Assembly: GCA_946408025.1 (NCBI GenBank)
Contig: CAMJQJ010000010.1
Location: 1-37,381, forward strand
Direction: 5' to 3'
Length of the DNA stretch: 37,381 nt
From: an uncultured Faecalitalea sp.
Lineage (GTDB): Bacteria; Bacillota_I; Bacilli_A; Erysipelotrichales; Erysipelotrichaceae
The notes beneath the pieces were generated by a model that saw only the letters and a list, made by a program, of their open reading frames with translations, ran no database searches and had not been told where the DNA came from. The stretch's first letter is position 1. Each line of letters starts with the position of its first letter. Positions 26,358 to 35,232 of this stretch are shown here, in pieces. The position numbers were made by a program, and so were the translations under genes.

Positions 26358-27824
26358 TTAAATACAAATAATTTTTGTTGATATTTTTTCTCGAAATGCT
26401 ATGTCGTGCTCTACAAATAATAAAGTTGGTGAAAATTCTTCTATCAATTTTTCTATTTGTATACGTGAGAAAAGATCGATATAGTTTAATGGTTCGTCCC
26501 AAACATATAGGTGAGCTTTTTCACATAAGCTTTTCGCAATCAGAACTTTTTTCTTTTGACCTGCTGAATAATTTTGTATTTCTTTTTCAAATTGAATTCT
26601 TTGAAAATCCATTTTTCTTAGTATCGCTTTAAATAAAGTTTCATCTATATTATGCTTTTCAGCAAAATCCGATAATGTTCCCTTTAAATGCGAAGTATCT
26701 TGAGGGACATAAGAAATAATTAGCCCAGAGGCAATTTCTATAGTTCCGGTATGATTGATATGTTGATTCATCAAAGTTTTTAGTAAGCTACTTTTGCCAC
26801 TACCATTTTTACCTTCAATCGCTATCCTGTCGCCTTGATGAATCTGAAACGATATTGGATCATTTATTGTCTTTTTATCATAAATAATGGATACATTTGA
26901 AAAAGAAACTAAGCAATTATTGAAATGTTTTAATGAATGTATTTTTAAATTATCGGTTGTTTCTACATTTTTAAGAAGCAATTCCTTTTGTTCAATTGCT
27001 TTTTGTTGTCTTGCTTCGATGTTTTTTGATCTTTTCATCATTTTAGCTGCTTTATGAGCAATATATCCTCGATCAACCGGTCCATTGCCGATTTTGCTTG
27101 CTTCAATTTTATCTGACCATGAGGCTGTTCTGATTGCCGCTTTCTTTAGTCTTCGAATATCTTTTTTTAATCGTTCATTTAATGCCAATTCAAATTCTTG
27201 TTGATTCTCAAAGTTATTAAGCCAGGTCGAATAGTTTCCACTTTGGATTTCTATGTTCGATCTATTTAAAGCCATGATATGATCTACGCAACCATCTAAA
27301 AATTGACGATCATGTGAAACTAAAATAAATCCTTTTTTAGTTTTTAAATATCTAGCTACTATTTCACGGGCTTTTGAATCAAGATGATTTGTAGGTTCAT
27401 CAATTAATAAAAAATTACCTTTGTTCAAGAAAAGAGCAGCAAGCAGTACTTTTGTTTGTTCTCCGTTTGATAAGGTTGAAAAAGGTCTCCATAAGATATC
27501 AAAATCAATATCTAAATAAGATAATTCTTTCATAAATTCCCATTCTTCGGCCAGAGGGCAGATCGAGGATAAGATATCTATTGTTATTTGTTCTTTATTC
27601 GTAATTGAATAGGGAAAATAATCAAATGAAACTGAAGAATAAATGTTACCACTATATTCGTATTTTCCTAATAATAAATTTAGAAATGTAGTTTTTCCTC
27701 GTCCATTTCTACCGATGAAACCCAGTTTCCAATCGGTATCAATCTGAAAGCTTGTGTTATCAAATATTTTATCGTAATTGGAATTGTAGGAAAAAGTTAA
27801 ATTTTCTACTCGTATTAATGCCAT
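26358..27824 (-). CDS. Lsa-type ABC-F ribosome protection protein
   Basis: A 488-residue ABC-F protein with two ATPase domains and no membrane segment. Domain 1 has GRNGRGKTTF near residue 38, LSNGEQTKV near 117 and LLIDEPTNHLD near 137. Domain 2 has GKNGSGKSS near 340, YSAGQKKKVL and VWDEPLNYID near 440. The basic linker (about residues 200-290) is where ABC-F resistance proteins reach into the ribosome. Sequence pattern (DWKLGFIGRNGRGKTT, LWRPFSTLSNGEQTKVLL) matches the Lsa group, which protects ribosomes from lincosamides, streptogramin A and pleuromutilins; related clostridial proteins include CplR. Which drugs this one covers is not decidable here. It is preceded by AGGAGG, its own promoter and an attenuator, and it is cargo inserted next to RhuM. 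Confidence 0.9.
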   Translation of the reverse strand: MALIRVENLTFSYNSNYDKIFDNTSFQIDTDWKLGFIGRNGRGKTTFLNLLLGKYEYSGNIYSSVSFDYFPYSITNKEQITIDILSSICPLAEEWEFMKELSYLDIDFDILWRPFSTLSNGEQTKVLLAALFLNKGNFLLIDEPTNHLDSKAREIVARYLKTKKGFILVSHDRQFLDGCVDHIMALNRSNIEIQSGNYSTWLNNFENQQEFELALNERLKKDIRRLKKAAIRTASWSDKIEASKIGNGPVDRGYIAHKAAKMMKRSKNIEARQQKAIEQKELLLKNVETTDNLKIHSLKHFNNCLVSFSNVSIIYDKKTINDPISFQIHQGDRIAIEGKNGSGKSSLLKTLMNQHINHTGTIEIASGLIISYVPQDTSHLKGTLSDFAEKHNIDETLFKAILRKMDFQRIQFEKEIQNYSAGQKKKVLIAKSLCEKAHLYVWDEPLNYIDLFSRIQIEKLIEEFSPTLLFVEHDIAFREKISTKIICI

Positions 27825-27852
27825 TTTGAATCCTCCTATAATTATTAAAAAT

Positions 27853-27872
27853 GAGCTACAAAAAAGTAGCTC
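27853..27872 (-). terminator. Leader attenuator terminator upstream of the ABC-F gene
   Basis: GAGCTAC and GTAGCTC form a 7-bp stem with a six-T loop, followed on the minus strand by ATTTTTAATAAT, about 29 bp before the start codon. TTGTAGC in its 3' arm is complementary to a GCTACAA sequence earlier in the leader (27941-27947), so an alternative antiterminator fold exists. Confidence 0.72.
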
Positions 27873-27940
27873 AAAAACACAATAAAAATAGAAGGGTCAA
27901 TATGGTTAATTTTTGTTTAAAAGTGTAATGTTTTACTTTC

Positions 27941-27998
27941 TTGTAGCAAATACAATTATCCCAATATAGGCATAATTGTTTATTAAGTTTTTATTTGC
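27941..27998 (-). promoter_or_regulatory. Leader anti-antiterminator hairpin of the ABC-F gene
   Basis: Two nested stems: GCAAATA (27992-27998) with TATTTGC (27946-27952), and ACAATTAT (27972-27979) with ATAATTGT (27952-27959). The outer 5' arm covers the last two codons and stop of the leader peptide. The outer 3' arm overlaps the GCTACAA antiterminator sequence (27941-27947). A ribosome stalled in the leader would break this fold and free GCTACAA to open the downstream terminator. Confidence 0.65.
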
Positions 27999-28014
27999 AA
28001 AGAAAGTTGTACAT
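27991..28014 (-). CDS. Leader peptide MYNFLCK controlling the ABC-F gene
   Basis: A 7-codon open frame with AAGGAG 7 nt before its ATG, about 30 nt after the predicted transcription start. Short leader peptides of this kind sense ribosome-targeting antibiotics upstream of ABC-F and erm genes: drug-stalled ribosomes reshape the mRNA. Its end lies in the pairing arm of the leader hairpin. No protein-level evidence can be seen from sequence alone. Confidence 0.65.
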   Translation of the reverse strand: MYNFLCK

Positions 28015-28046
28015 TATCTCACTCCTTATAATCAATATTCTTAAAT

Positions 28047-28075
28047 ATTATAACAATTATCTTTCGTCAAGTAAA
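28047..28075 (-). promoter_or_regulatory. Promoter of the ABC-F gene
   Basis: On the minus strand TTTACT (28070-28075) and a perfect TATAAT (28047-28052) are separated by 17 bp. The predicted transcript has a leader of roughly 215 nt, which contains the leader peptide and attenuator. This makes the resistance gene independent of the ICE operon. Confidence 0.78.
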
Positions 28076-28110
28076 TGATAGTATGAAAAGTTTCTTATTT
28101 AATACTATTT

Positions 28111-28467
28111 TTATCTAATTTTATCATTTGATTTAAGTTTCTCATTTTTGTGAATATATTGAAGTAAAGATATATTTTTTTTAGGCAAGTATTCGATATC
28201 TTTCGCTTCGTCAATCAAACGGTAATAGTCTTTATCCAATTGAATTGGCTGATAGCTTAATATTGTGCCTTCAAAATTTACAGTTATATGTTTGCCAATC
28301 ATGATTGTTTCAAAAGGATGACAATCACTTTCTTGAAGTTCATATTTGTATATATTTTTAGGGATAATATCATTGCTGATTCTTATATCGGTAAATAGAA
28401 CATGTTGACCAAAGAGAAGCCATTGTTCAAACTTTTCTTTGTGTAATGCATCGAAGGTATCTATCAT
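28111..28467 (-). CDS. LPD28-like small ICE protein
   Basis: A 118-residue protein: EKFEQWLLFGQHVLFTDIRI near the start, YKYELQESD and a central ITVNFEGTILSYQPIQLD. The pattern resembles LPD28-domain proteins of Tn1549-type ICEs, a family of unknown function. It overlaps the preceding gene by 4 bp (ATGA) and has CAAGGAG before its start. It is the last of four coupled small genes downstream of the adhesin. No clear terminator separates it from the ABC-F promoter region; a weak ATAGTAT/ATACTAT hairpin lies at about 28078-28110. Confidence 0.7.
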   Translation of the reverse strand: MIDTFDALHKEKFEQWLLFGQHVLFTDIRISNDIIPKNIYKYELQESDCHPFETIMIGKHITVNFEGTILSYQPIQLDKDYYRLIDEAKDIEYLPKKNISLLQYIHKNEKLKSNDKIR

Positions 28468-29183
28468 CGAATATGCTCCTTGTTTTTTGGCTTGATCTTT
28501 CGGTATTGTATATTCAAGTGATCTTCCATCATTTCATTACATCTTTTTTTATAGTCCTCATAGGCATCTTTAAATCTTGAATAGTAATGTCCTATATCAA
28601 AACCTCTTGTGCGAGTTGGTGTTGTCTTCCATGTAACAAAAGGGGAAGGAGATTTTGGATTGTGTGCAATCACGATAGATTGATCACCAACTTTAGTTTC
28701 TCCAATTATCTTGTAGTTTTCATTTCTTTCTTGATAAAGATTCATGATATCAACATTTTCAAGTCCTAATAAGGAGATGACTTCTGGTGTGATACCACTT
28801 TTCTTACAATGGTCTAAATAGGAATAGAGTCCGTCTTGATGTTGAATATCATCTTTCCATTCTTCGATTGCACACCATATATTGTAATGATCTTCTAATG
28901 TCATATATTCGATTTGATAACTATCTTCTAGATCGGATAATAGATAGTCATCAATATTAAAATCCCAGTCAGGAACATTTTGATAATTTATCTGATTTTC
29001 ATTGTCAATAGTGATACATCGTATTTCGTCAGGATCGGATCTTGAACTAGCTAAACAAAGATATGAGGAGGAATTTTCACCTCCTTTTCTTGATAGGATA
29101 TAGTTTATCTTCATATCTTTTTCATCGTGGTCGTGAAAGGATTGTTTTGCAATATCAATGATCTCTGATAATTGTTTATTCAT
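28464..29183 (-). CDS. ICE accessory protein of unknown function
   Basis: A 239-residue soluble protein from MNKQLSEIIDIAKQSF. The C-terminal part TTPTRTRGFDIGHYYSRF, followed by a conserved helical stretch, is a block I have seen in accessory proteins of Tn1549-type elements. The middle segment YLDHCKKSGITPEVISLLG resembles YLKYCRSSGISPDLLSEYS of the previous gene, so the two share a module. I chose the start at 29183 because GAAGAGG lies 5 nt upstream; a GTG at 29195 would extend it by four residues. It overlaps its upstream neighbour by 8 bp. Function unknown. Confidence 0.7.
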   Translation of the reverse strand: MNKQLSEIIDIAKQSFHDHDEKDMKINYILSRKGGENSSSYLCLASSRSDPDEIRCITIDNENQINYQNVPDWDFNIDDYLLSDLEDSYQIEYMTLEDHYNIWCAIEEWKDDIQHQDGLYSYLDHCKKSGITPEVISLLGLENVDIMNLYQERNENYKIIGETKVGDQSIVIAHNPKSPSPFVTWKTTPTRTRGFDIGHYYSRFKDAYEDYKKRCNEMMEDHLNIQYRKIKPKNKEHIR

Positions 29184-29694
29184 GATCCTCTTCACCTAAT
29201 TTCTCATCTTTCATATAGATGGCATATAGATCATTGATAGTTATATCAGAATACTCAGATAATAAATCCGGACTAATTCCAGAAGAGCGACAATACTTAA
29301 GATAGCATAAGATCGTTGCTTTTTCAGAATCTACAGTATCCATGTGGTAATCGATAAAGTCCCATAGCTTGACATGTGTTTGAATGTCGATAAAAACTGG
29401 TTCATATCCTTCAGAAATCAAAGAAAGGATATATCCTTCTTCACATGCTTCTGTTTCTTCTGAAAAAATATGGTGCTTATATTCTAAATCTTCTAAAAAT
29501 ACTGGGGCATTATCCGGATGTGGCTCATACACACAATTTATTTCATCGATAACATCATAGATACCGATGATAAATTGGGGTTTTCTTTCGTTTTTCATTA
29601 ATACATATTTGATATAGGGGTTAGTAAATAAAAGAGATTCGTGTACTTTTTTGTTTGCTAGTAGATACATGTTTTTACGTTTTGATTTTTCCAT
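29176..29694 (-). CDS. ICE accessory protein, related in part to its neighbour
   Basis: A 172-residue acidic protein with no signal or membrane segment. The C-terminal 60 residues (from about 105: KLWDFIDYH, then the CRSSGISPDLL module and INDLYAIYM) match a region of the next gene's product. The first half carries a possible beta-rich domain (KPQFIIGIYDVIDEINCVYE). AAAGGA lies 8 nt before the start, and it overlaps both flanking genes. Unknown function, possibly an immunity-like or regulatory helper of the adhesin cluster. Confidence 0.68.
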   Translation of the reverse strand: MEKSKRKNMYLLANKKVHESLLFTNPYIKYVLMKNERKPQFIIGIYDVIDEINCVYEPHPDNAPVFLEDLEYKHHIFSEETEACEEGYILSLISEGYEPVFIDIQTHVKLWDFIDYHMDTVDSEKATILCYLKYCRSSGISPDLLSEYSDITINDLYAIYMKDEKLGEEDHE

Positions 29695-30028
29695 TCGTTA
29701 TTCCTTCTTTCTTTTTCATATATAAATAGTCCAGTGACTTTATTTGTTCATCTTTGTCATACTCATCGGTATGATTTAGGATAAATAGAACTGCTTTTTT
29801 CTGTAGTACTTTATCTCTAGGCAGATCTGAAATAAAGACACCTTCATTTGAAGCGATTGTTTCTAATAGATTTTTATCATGAACAAAAGGGAGATGTGCT
29901 CTCCCTTTGTTCAATGATTCTTTTTGTTTGTTGACTTCCTTGATGCGAAACCAAATACGGAGGCTAATGATCAAGCAAGATAAGATAATAAATATAAGCA
30001 AGATAATAAGTGATAGGTTATTCTTCAT
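29675..30028 (-). CDS. Small single-pass membrane protein
   Basis: About 117 residues from MKNNLSLIILLIFIILSCLI. One N-terminal membrane helix (about residues 5-28) is followed by a basic, soluble C-terminal domain, probably cytoplasmic. AGAAGGA precedes the ATG at 30028, which overlaps the end of the adhesin gene by 11 bp, and the gene overlaps its downstream neighbour by 20 bp. No known family recognised. Its coupling to the adhesin suggests a role in the surface or secretion cluster. Confidence 0.7.
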   Translation of the reverse strand: MKNNLSLIILLIFIILSCLIISLRIWFRIKEVNKQKESLNKGRAHLPFVHDKNLLETIASNEGVFISDLPRDKVLQKKAVLFILNHTDEYDKDEQIKSLDYLYMKKKEGITNGKIKT

Positions 30029-33000
30029 CACTATCATCCTTCTTTTGTTTTCTAGCAAGTAATGCCATCACCGCAAGAATACTGATTCCACTTAATCCTA
30101 ACCATAGACCAAGATTTGTCTGATCTCCGGTTTGTGGAATCTCAGGAATCAATTTATCTTTCATAGTGATTTTCGTTCCATCTTTTGCAGTGAATGTAAT
30201 GCTTTCGGCAAGTTCATATCCTTTTGGAGCGATTTTTTCGGTTAAGATATATTCTTTTCCTTCCACAAGATATTTGATCTTATGAGGTTTATCAGTAGAT
30301 ACCCACTCATCGATGATCTTTCCTGTTTCTTTATCTGTAACCTGCATCTTAGCACCAGGCAATTCTTTTCCAGTTGTGATATCGACTTTGCTGAATTCCA
30401 TTTCGGTTGGTTTGTTTTCGCAGACGATCGTTAATACATCTCCATCTTTTTTGACTTCAACTTTATAGATATGATCATTGATGACATATCCATCGACTTG
30501 TTTTGCTTCTTGAATAAAATATGTTCCAAGTTCAAGATCTTTAAAGCTTGCTATTCCTTTTTCATCTGTTTTTGATGATTGGATGACTTCGCTCATATCT
30601 TCATGAATGGAGATGTTAAATTCAACATCTTTCATGACTTTATCTGGATCGCTACTGTCTTTCTTTTGAACATAGATATCGCCACGAGCTAGCTCATTAG
30701 GAACCTTTCCATCTAAACCGATCGTTACGACATAATGAGAAACATCCTGACCTTTATATCCAATTTCAAAGTCGTATTCTGTATCATTCAATACATATTG
30801 ATCATTGGTTGCAAGTTCTTTGATGAAGTAAACACCATTAGGAAGATCTGGAACAGTTTCTAAATGTCCTTCTTTTGTGATTCCAGTTGTTGAGATCATC
30901 GTTCCATGTTCGATGGCAACATTGCCCATATAATCATAGATATCTTCTCTAGCAAAGATTCCAAAAACGATATCTTTATATGCATCTTCATCTTTAAAGA
31001 TTTCTTGTTCTTCCAATACTTTTGTCATATCGATATCAAAAGTAGGGCGTTCATTTTTAAGCGTTGATTCAATGATCTGGATTTCATTGATCTGGTTGTC
31101 TTCAATTTCAAAGAAATGTTTGTTGGTATCAATGACATATCCGTGTGGGGTTGCTGTTTCTTTGTAGTAATAACGACCGACAGGAAGTTTTTTACCGAAT
31201 ACATAATCCCAGTCAGATTCTAAGGTTTGGATTTCTTCATCGGCTTTGTAATACGTATGGTTACCAATCTTGATATCTTCTGCCGCATAAATCGTGATCT
31301 GTGCACCTAGAAGGTTGGATTTGTTCCATACTGGACTTTCTGTTTTTCCAAATTCCGTTTGACCTGTAACCACTTGATCAAAGATTTCTCCAGATTTTCT
31401 CCATTTTATTTGACCGACAACAAGTTCGTCTTTCATCTCTACTTTTTGGATTTCTCCAGTGTCACCGATTGTAAATTCTACATCTTGTGCAAGAGCAAAT
31501 CCATGAGGTGAACTGATTTCTTTAAGGATATATGTCTTTCCAACTTCAAGTCCTTTGATCATATGAGGTTTGATCGTACCATCTTCATTGACACCATCTT
31601 GTCCACTGATCCATGAATCAAAGATAGCTCCTTCATCATCTTTAGGATATACAGTTAGGAAAGCACCGGCAATTTCTTCATCATTGGTAATGTCTTTCTT
31701 AGATACTTCGACTTTGATGATCTTATTTTCGAATGTTTTGTTGTAGATGATCGTATGAACATCTTGTCCTTGATATGATCCATCAAATTCAAAGACTTCA
31801 TCTGTTGAGGCATAACCGATAGGGGCTTTGATTTCCTTGACATAGTATTGGTCTAATGGAAGATCAGCTTTGAAGATAAGTTTTCCATCTTCATTGCTAG
31901 TTGAACGTTCAACTAATTCATTTGCTTTTACTAGGATGTTTCCGTTGTTATCTTTGATATCATTCTTTGCATAAAGACCAAACGCCGCACCAGCCAAAGC
32001 AGTATGTGTTTCGCTATCTTCTTTTAAGATATTTAAAGCGATCTTTTGTCTTTCATTGTGGAATGATGTTTCATCAAATACAACTTCTGTATTCTGATCT
32101 TTGTAGATAAGCTCAACTTCATGTTTTTCTTCATTGATGATGAAACCGTTAGGAGCTTTCTTTTCAATAACATAGTATTTTCCTAGAGGAAGGTTTTTAC
32201 TGATGGCTTTTCCTTCTTCGGTAGTTGTCACTGTATCCATCAATGTATCTTTCTTGAACAGTACGCTGCCATCAGCAGGATCTAAAATATCCTCATTTGC
32301 ATAAATGTTATAAGTTGCACCAGCTAGGAATGCATCTTCATAGATGAATTGGATATTTCCTTCATCATCTTTCTTGATGGAAGTTAAGACTTCTCCAGAT
32401 TTTGATACCGTGATTTGTCCTTTGACACTGTTATTGAATACTTCAATCTCAATCAATGGTTCACTATCAGGATCTTCACCAGCTACATGTCCTGATTTGA
32501 CTTCAAAAGAAACAGATTCGTTATTGATTGCATAATCTTTTGGAGCGTTGATTTCAGTAATGTTGTACTTTCCGCTTGGTAAAGGGACTGGAAGTTTTAC
32601 TTTTCCTTGATCATAGTCCTTATCTTCTTCATATGTTTTATCACTGCTGAAGAATTGTTTGAAATTATCCATGACACTGATTCGATTTTCTGCATTTGTT
32701 GTAAAGCTAGAATACCATGTTGAACCAACTTTCATTGAAATATATCCGTTTTCATCTGTTCGGATCGTTTTCTTATCATAGTTCTTCACAGGATTTCCTT
32801 CATCATCTAGCATCTGGATCTTGAATGTTGTGTAATTGAGCGTAACGATCTTTTGCGTTTCTTTATCTTTCTTAACTAATTGCACGTAAGAATTGAATGG
32901 GCGATTGTTGATATAGAAGTGAACATTTCCATCGCTGGATGAACTAATGTGGTTTCCATGCTCATCTTCACCATAAACAAGAGTTTGCCCATCAGATGTC

Positions 33001-35171
33001 TCGCTGACGATAAAGGTAAATGGATCAGCAAGGATGTCTGTTTCCTGTCCATTATCACCTTTTTTAGATTGGATGATGACATACTGACTGTAAGCTAGGG
33101 CAGGGGAGTAAGCTGTACCTGTGTCATCTGTCTTGATGATGGCATACTCTTTTTCAGTGCCATTTTCTTTTGCATAGGCAATAGCTTTGTCCATATCACC
33201 CTTGAACATATCATAGTATTTTTTTAATACAGTTTTGAATTCTGCATTCACTTCAGGTTTTACGATTTCAGAGTTTTCACCATCTGTAATGAATTTAGCA
33301 ATTTCAAATTTACCTGTTCTTACTTTGTCTGAAGTGTGAACTGAAATTGTGATATGATGAGGTTCATTTCCTTGGATGATATCCTTGTTTAAAACTGGGT
33401 AATAAAGTTCATTCAATTCATAACCTTCTGGAGCTTTGATTTCTTTGAAGTAATACCAACAATCTTCATCATATTCACTACCGATATACAATCCTTGTTT
33501 TCCGTTTTTATCAACATAGGAACTTGTATCCGCATATCCGTTTTCATCCGTTGTGATTTCCATGATTTTTTCACCGGCATGATATAGGATCTTGCTTTCG
33601 TTTTCAGGATTGTAAATGTCTACAGCAGCAAATAGACCATATACAGCTCCAGATAAGGTAGCCTCTCCCTGAGTTTTTTTATTGATATCACGTTTTTGTG
33701 CAAGTTTTTCTGGTTCGGGTTTTTTCATGAAATCTTCAAACTCTTCTTCGGTGAGACCGTTATTGCTTGGATCTAGGTCATCATCTGTTTTTTGAAGATC
33801 GATTGATAAAGTATATCTTTGGTTTTCTTTTCCCATGTTCACTTCACCACTTCCTGTATATTCAACAGAAACGGTCGTTTCGGGGTCAAGATAATAGTAA
33901 TAACCACTGTCTGTTTCTACAGCTTTATATACATGCTTTTCGTTTTGATATGCATTGATCAACTGATCTAAATGGACTTGTGCTTTTTTATCTGCACTAG
34001 CCTGTGCGTCGCTTTGATTCGAGAACCATCCTTTTGAGATACATTCATTTTGCATACGTTCAGATAGCTCATCCCAGTTTGTTACATATGTTTCTTTAAA
34101 AGTATCTGAAGTAAACTCTTGTTCGATGTGAGATGGAATAGATACATTACCATTTTCATCCGTTCTATCTTTTCCTAAAGATACATCATCTCTAAAAAAT
34201 TCAAATTCAATGCCCTCGATACCTTTTTTAGAGTCTTTGTCTGTCTTATGCATGTTGAGTTTGACATCGACTTTTCCAATTCCCTTTTTGCTGGAAGATA
34301 CTTCTGCAGTTTCAGGTTGAACGAGGATCTTATAAGAAACACGCATGACCTTTGGATCTTTTTTACCAAATACCGCTAATGTCTGATTTAATGGTTGATA
34401 ATAAGCAATTTCAGTATTTGTTGCTTGGCTCTGAAGATAAAATGCATCAAAGACAAGATTTCCAGTTTCTGCTGCACTTTTATCTGCCCATATTTTCAAT
34501 GTATTTCCACTACGTTCGATATGAATGCCTGTTGGAATCGTGTTATTAAGGTAGTTTTTGAAAGTACCTGAAGAATCATCAAGTGTGACTGCATATTCTT
34601 CTCCGTATCCTTCGATTTCGATAGTAGTATTTGCAAATGATACATTCTTATAGATCGTATTCAAACGATCATTGATGATATTGACTTTGGCTTGAACAGA
34701 TGATGGGATTTGAGAGAAACCATTCGGCTGTTTAACTTGCCATATCATTAACTGGGTAGCTGCAAGCATTTCCTTTGAATTGTCTCCATTAAACCCATAA
34801 CCTAATGAAGAGATATATGCCATTCGGTCAATCTGTGCATCTGAATATCCTATTTTGTGGAATATTGATCGACCAGGTATTTTCTCATGGGCATACATCG
34901 AGTTGGTAGAAATTTGGACGGTTGGTTCTACGCAATACGCCTTTTGTCCGTTGATCCTAAAATCTGATATATCCATCATTCCAGGAGGTGTCGTTGTTCC
35001 TGAAAAACGATCTTCTATAGAAAAACTATGGTAAGCTTTTAATCCTGTTTGGCTTAGAGATGCTGTATAACTTGCAGCATGAACTGGTGTTATGGATATC
35101 AGGCTCGTTAAGCTATAGATGGTTGCCATGCAAGCTGTTATAAATTTCTTTATCTTTTGTTTCTTTTGCAT
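30018..35171 (-). CDS. Thioester-domain, Cna-B/SpaA repeat surface adhesin with IPQTG anchor
   Basis: A 1717-residue secreted, wall-anchored protein. A signal peptide ends near residue 32 (PVHAAS). A thioester domain follows: Cys80 in AYCVEP and Gln140 in TQLMIW fit the paired motif that forms an internal Cys-Gln thioester able to bind host or cell surface amines. About ten Cna-B/SpaA-type beta repeats follow, each with a segment like YYVKEIKAPIGY that forms Lys-Asn isopeptide bonds in this family. The C-terminus has IPQTG at about residue 1678, a hydrophobic helix and a charged tail for sortase. No sortase is in the window. I place the start at 35171 (AAGGAG upstream); the longer open frame overlaps the lipoprotein gene artificially. 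A likely conjugation or colonisation adhesin. Confidence 0.92.
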   Translation of the reverse strand: MQKKQKIKKFITACMATIYSLTSLISITPVHAASYTASLSQTGLKAYHSFSIEDRFSGTTTPPGMMDISDFRINGQKAYCVEPTVQISTNSMYAHEKIPGRSIFHKIGYSDAQIDRMAYISSLGYGFNGDNSKEMLAATQLMIWQVKQPNGFSQIPSSVQAKVNIINDRLNTIYKNVSFANTTIEIEGYGEEYAVTLDDSSGTFKNYLNNTIPTGIHIERSGNTLKIWADKSAAETGNLVFDAFYLQSQATNTEIAYYQPLNQTLAVFGKKDPKVMRVSYKILVQPETAEVSSSKKGIGKVDVKLNMHKTDKDSKKGIEGIEFEFFRDDVSLGKDRTDENGNVSIPSHIEQEFTSDTFKETYVTNWDELSERMQNECISKGWFSNQSDAQASADKKAQVHLDQLINAYQNEKHVYKAVETDSGYYYYLDPETTVSVEYTGSGEVNMGKENQRYTLSIDLQKTDDDLDPSNNGLTEEEFEDFMKKPEPEKLAQKRDINKKTQGEATLSGAVYGLFAAVDIYNPENESKILYHAGEKIMEITTDENGYADTSSYVDKNGKQGLYIGSEYDEDCWYYFKEIKAPEGYELNELYYPVLNKDIIQGNEPHHITISVHTSDKVRTGKFEIAKFITDGENSEIVKPEVNAEFKTVLKKYYDMFKGDMDKAIAYAKENGTEKEYAIIKTDDTGTAYSPALAYSQYVIIQSKKGDNGQETDILADPFTFIVSETSDGQTLVYGEDEHGNHISSSSDGNVHFYINNRPFNSYVQLVKKDKETQKIVTLNYTTFKIQMLDDEGNPVKNYDKKTIRTDENGYISMKVGSTWYSSFTTNAENRISVMDNFKQFFSSDKTYEEDKDYDQGKVKLPVPLPSGKYNITEINAPKDYAINNESVSFEVKSGHVAGEDPDSEPLIEIEVFNNSVKGQITVSKSGEVLTSIKKDDEGNIQFIYEDAFLAGATYNIYANEDILDPADGSVLFKKDTLMDTVTTTEEGKAISKNLPLGKYYVIEKKAPNGFIINEEKHEVELIYKDQNTEVVFDETSFHNERQKIALNILKEDSETHTALAGAAFGLYAKNDIKDNNGNILVKANELVERSTSNEDGKLIFKADLPLDQYYVKEIKAPIGYASTDEVFEFDGSYQGQDVHTIIYNKTFENKIIKVEVSKKDITNDEEIAGAFLTVYPKDDEGAIFDSWISGQDGVNEDGTIKPHMIKGLEVGKTYILKEISSPHGFALAQDVEFTIGDTGEIQKVEMKDELVVGQIKWRKSGEIFDQVVTGQTEFGKTESPVWNKSNLLGAQITIYAAEDIKIGNHTYYKADEEIQTLESDWDYVFGKKLPVGRYYYKETATPHGYVIDTNKHFFEIEDNQINEIQIIESTLKNERPTFDIDMTKVLEEQEIFKDEDAYKDIVFGIFAREDIYDYMGNVAIEHGTMISTTGITKEGHLETVPDLPNGVYFIKELATNDQYVLNDTEYDFEIGYKGQDVSHYVVTIGLDGKVPNELARGDIYVQKKDSSDPDKVMKDVEFNISIHEDMSEVIQSSKTDEKGIASFKDLELGTYFIQEAKQVDGYVINDHIYKVEVKKDGDVLTIVCENKPTEMEFSKVDITTGKELPGAKMQVTDKETGKIIDEWVSTDKPHKIKYLVEGKEYILTEKIAPKGYELAESITFTAKDGTKITMKDKLIPEIPQTGDQTNLGLWLGLSGISILAVMALLARKQKKDDSDEE

Positions 35172-35202
35172 TGTATTTTCTCCTTTCTTGAACCAAAAGA
35201 AA

Positions 35203-35226
35203 AGGAAGGATTTTGTTTTCCTTCCT
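35203..35226 (-). terminator. Terminator between lipoprotein and adhesin genes
   Basis: AGGAAGGA and TCCTTCCT form a perfect 8-bp stem (35203-35210 with 35219-35226, 8-nt loop) followed on the minus strand by TTTCTTTT. It lies 7 bp after the lipoprotein stop and about 32 bp before the adhesin start, so adhesin expression may depend on read-through. Confidence 0.7.
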
Positions 35227-35232
35227 GTATGA

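Noticed and set aside
26293..26502. Minus-strand open frame over the 3' end of the ABC-F gene, suggesting a frameshifted ABC-F tail
   Set aside because: The ABC-F product already has normal length and a complete second ATPase domain including the final VEHD region, so no frameshift is needed.
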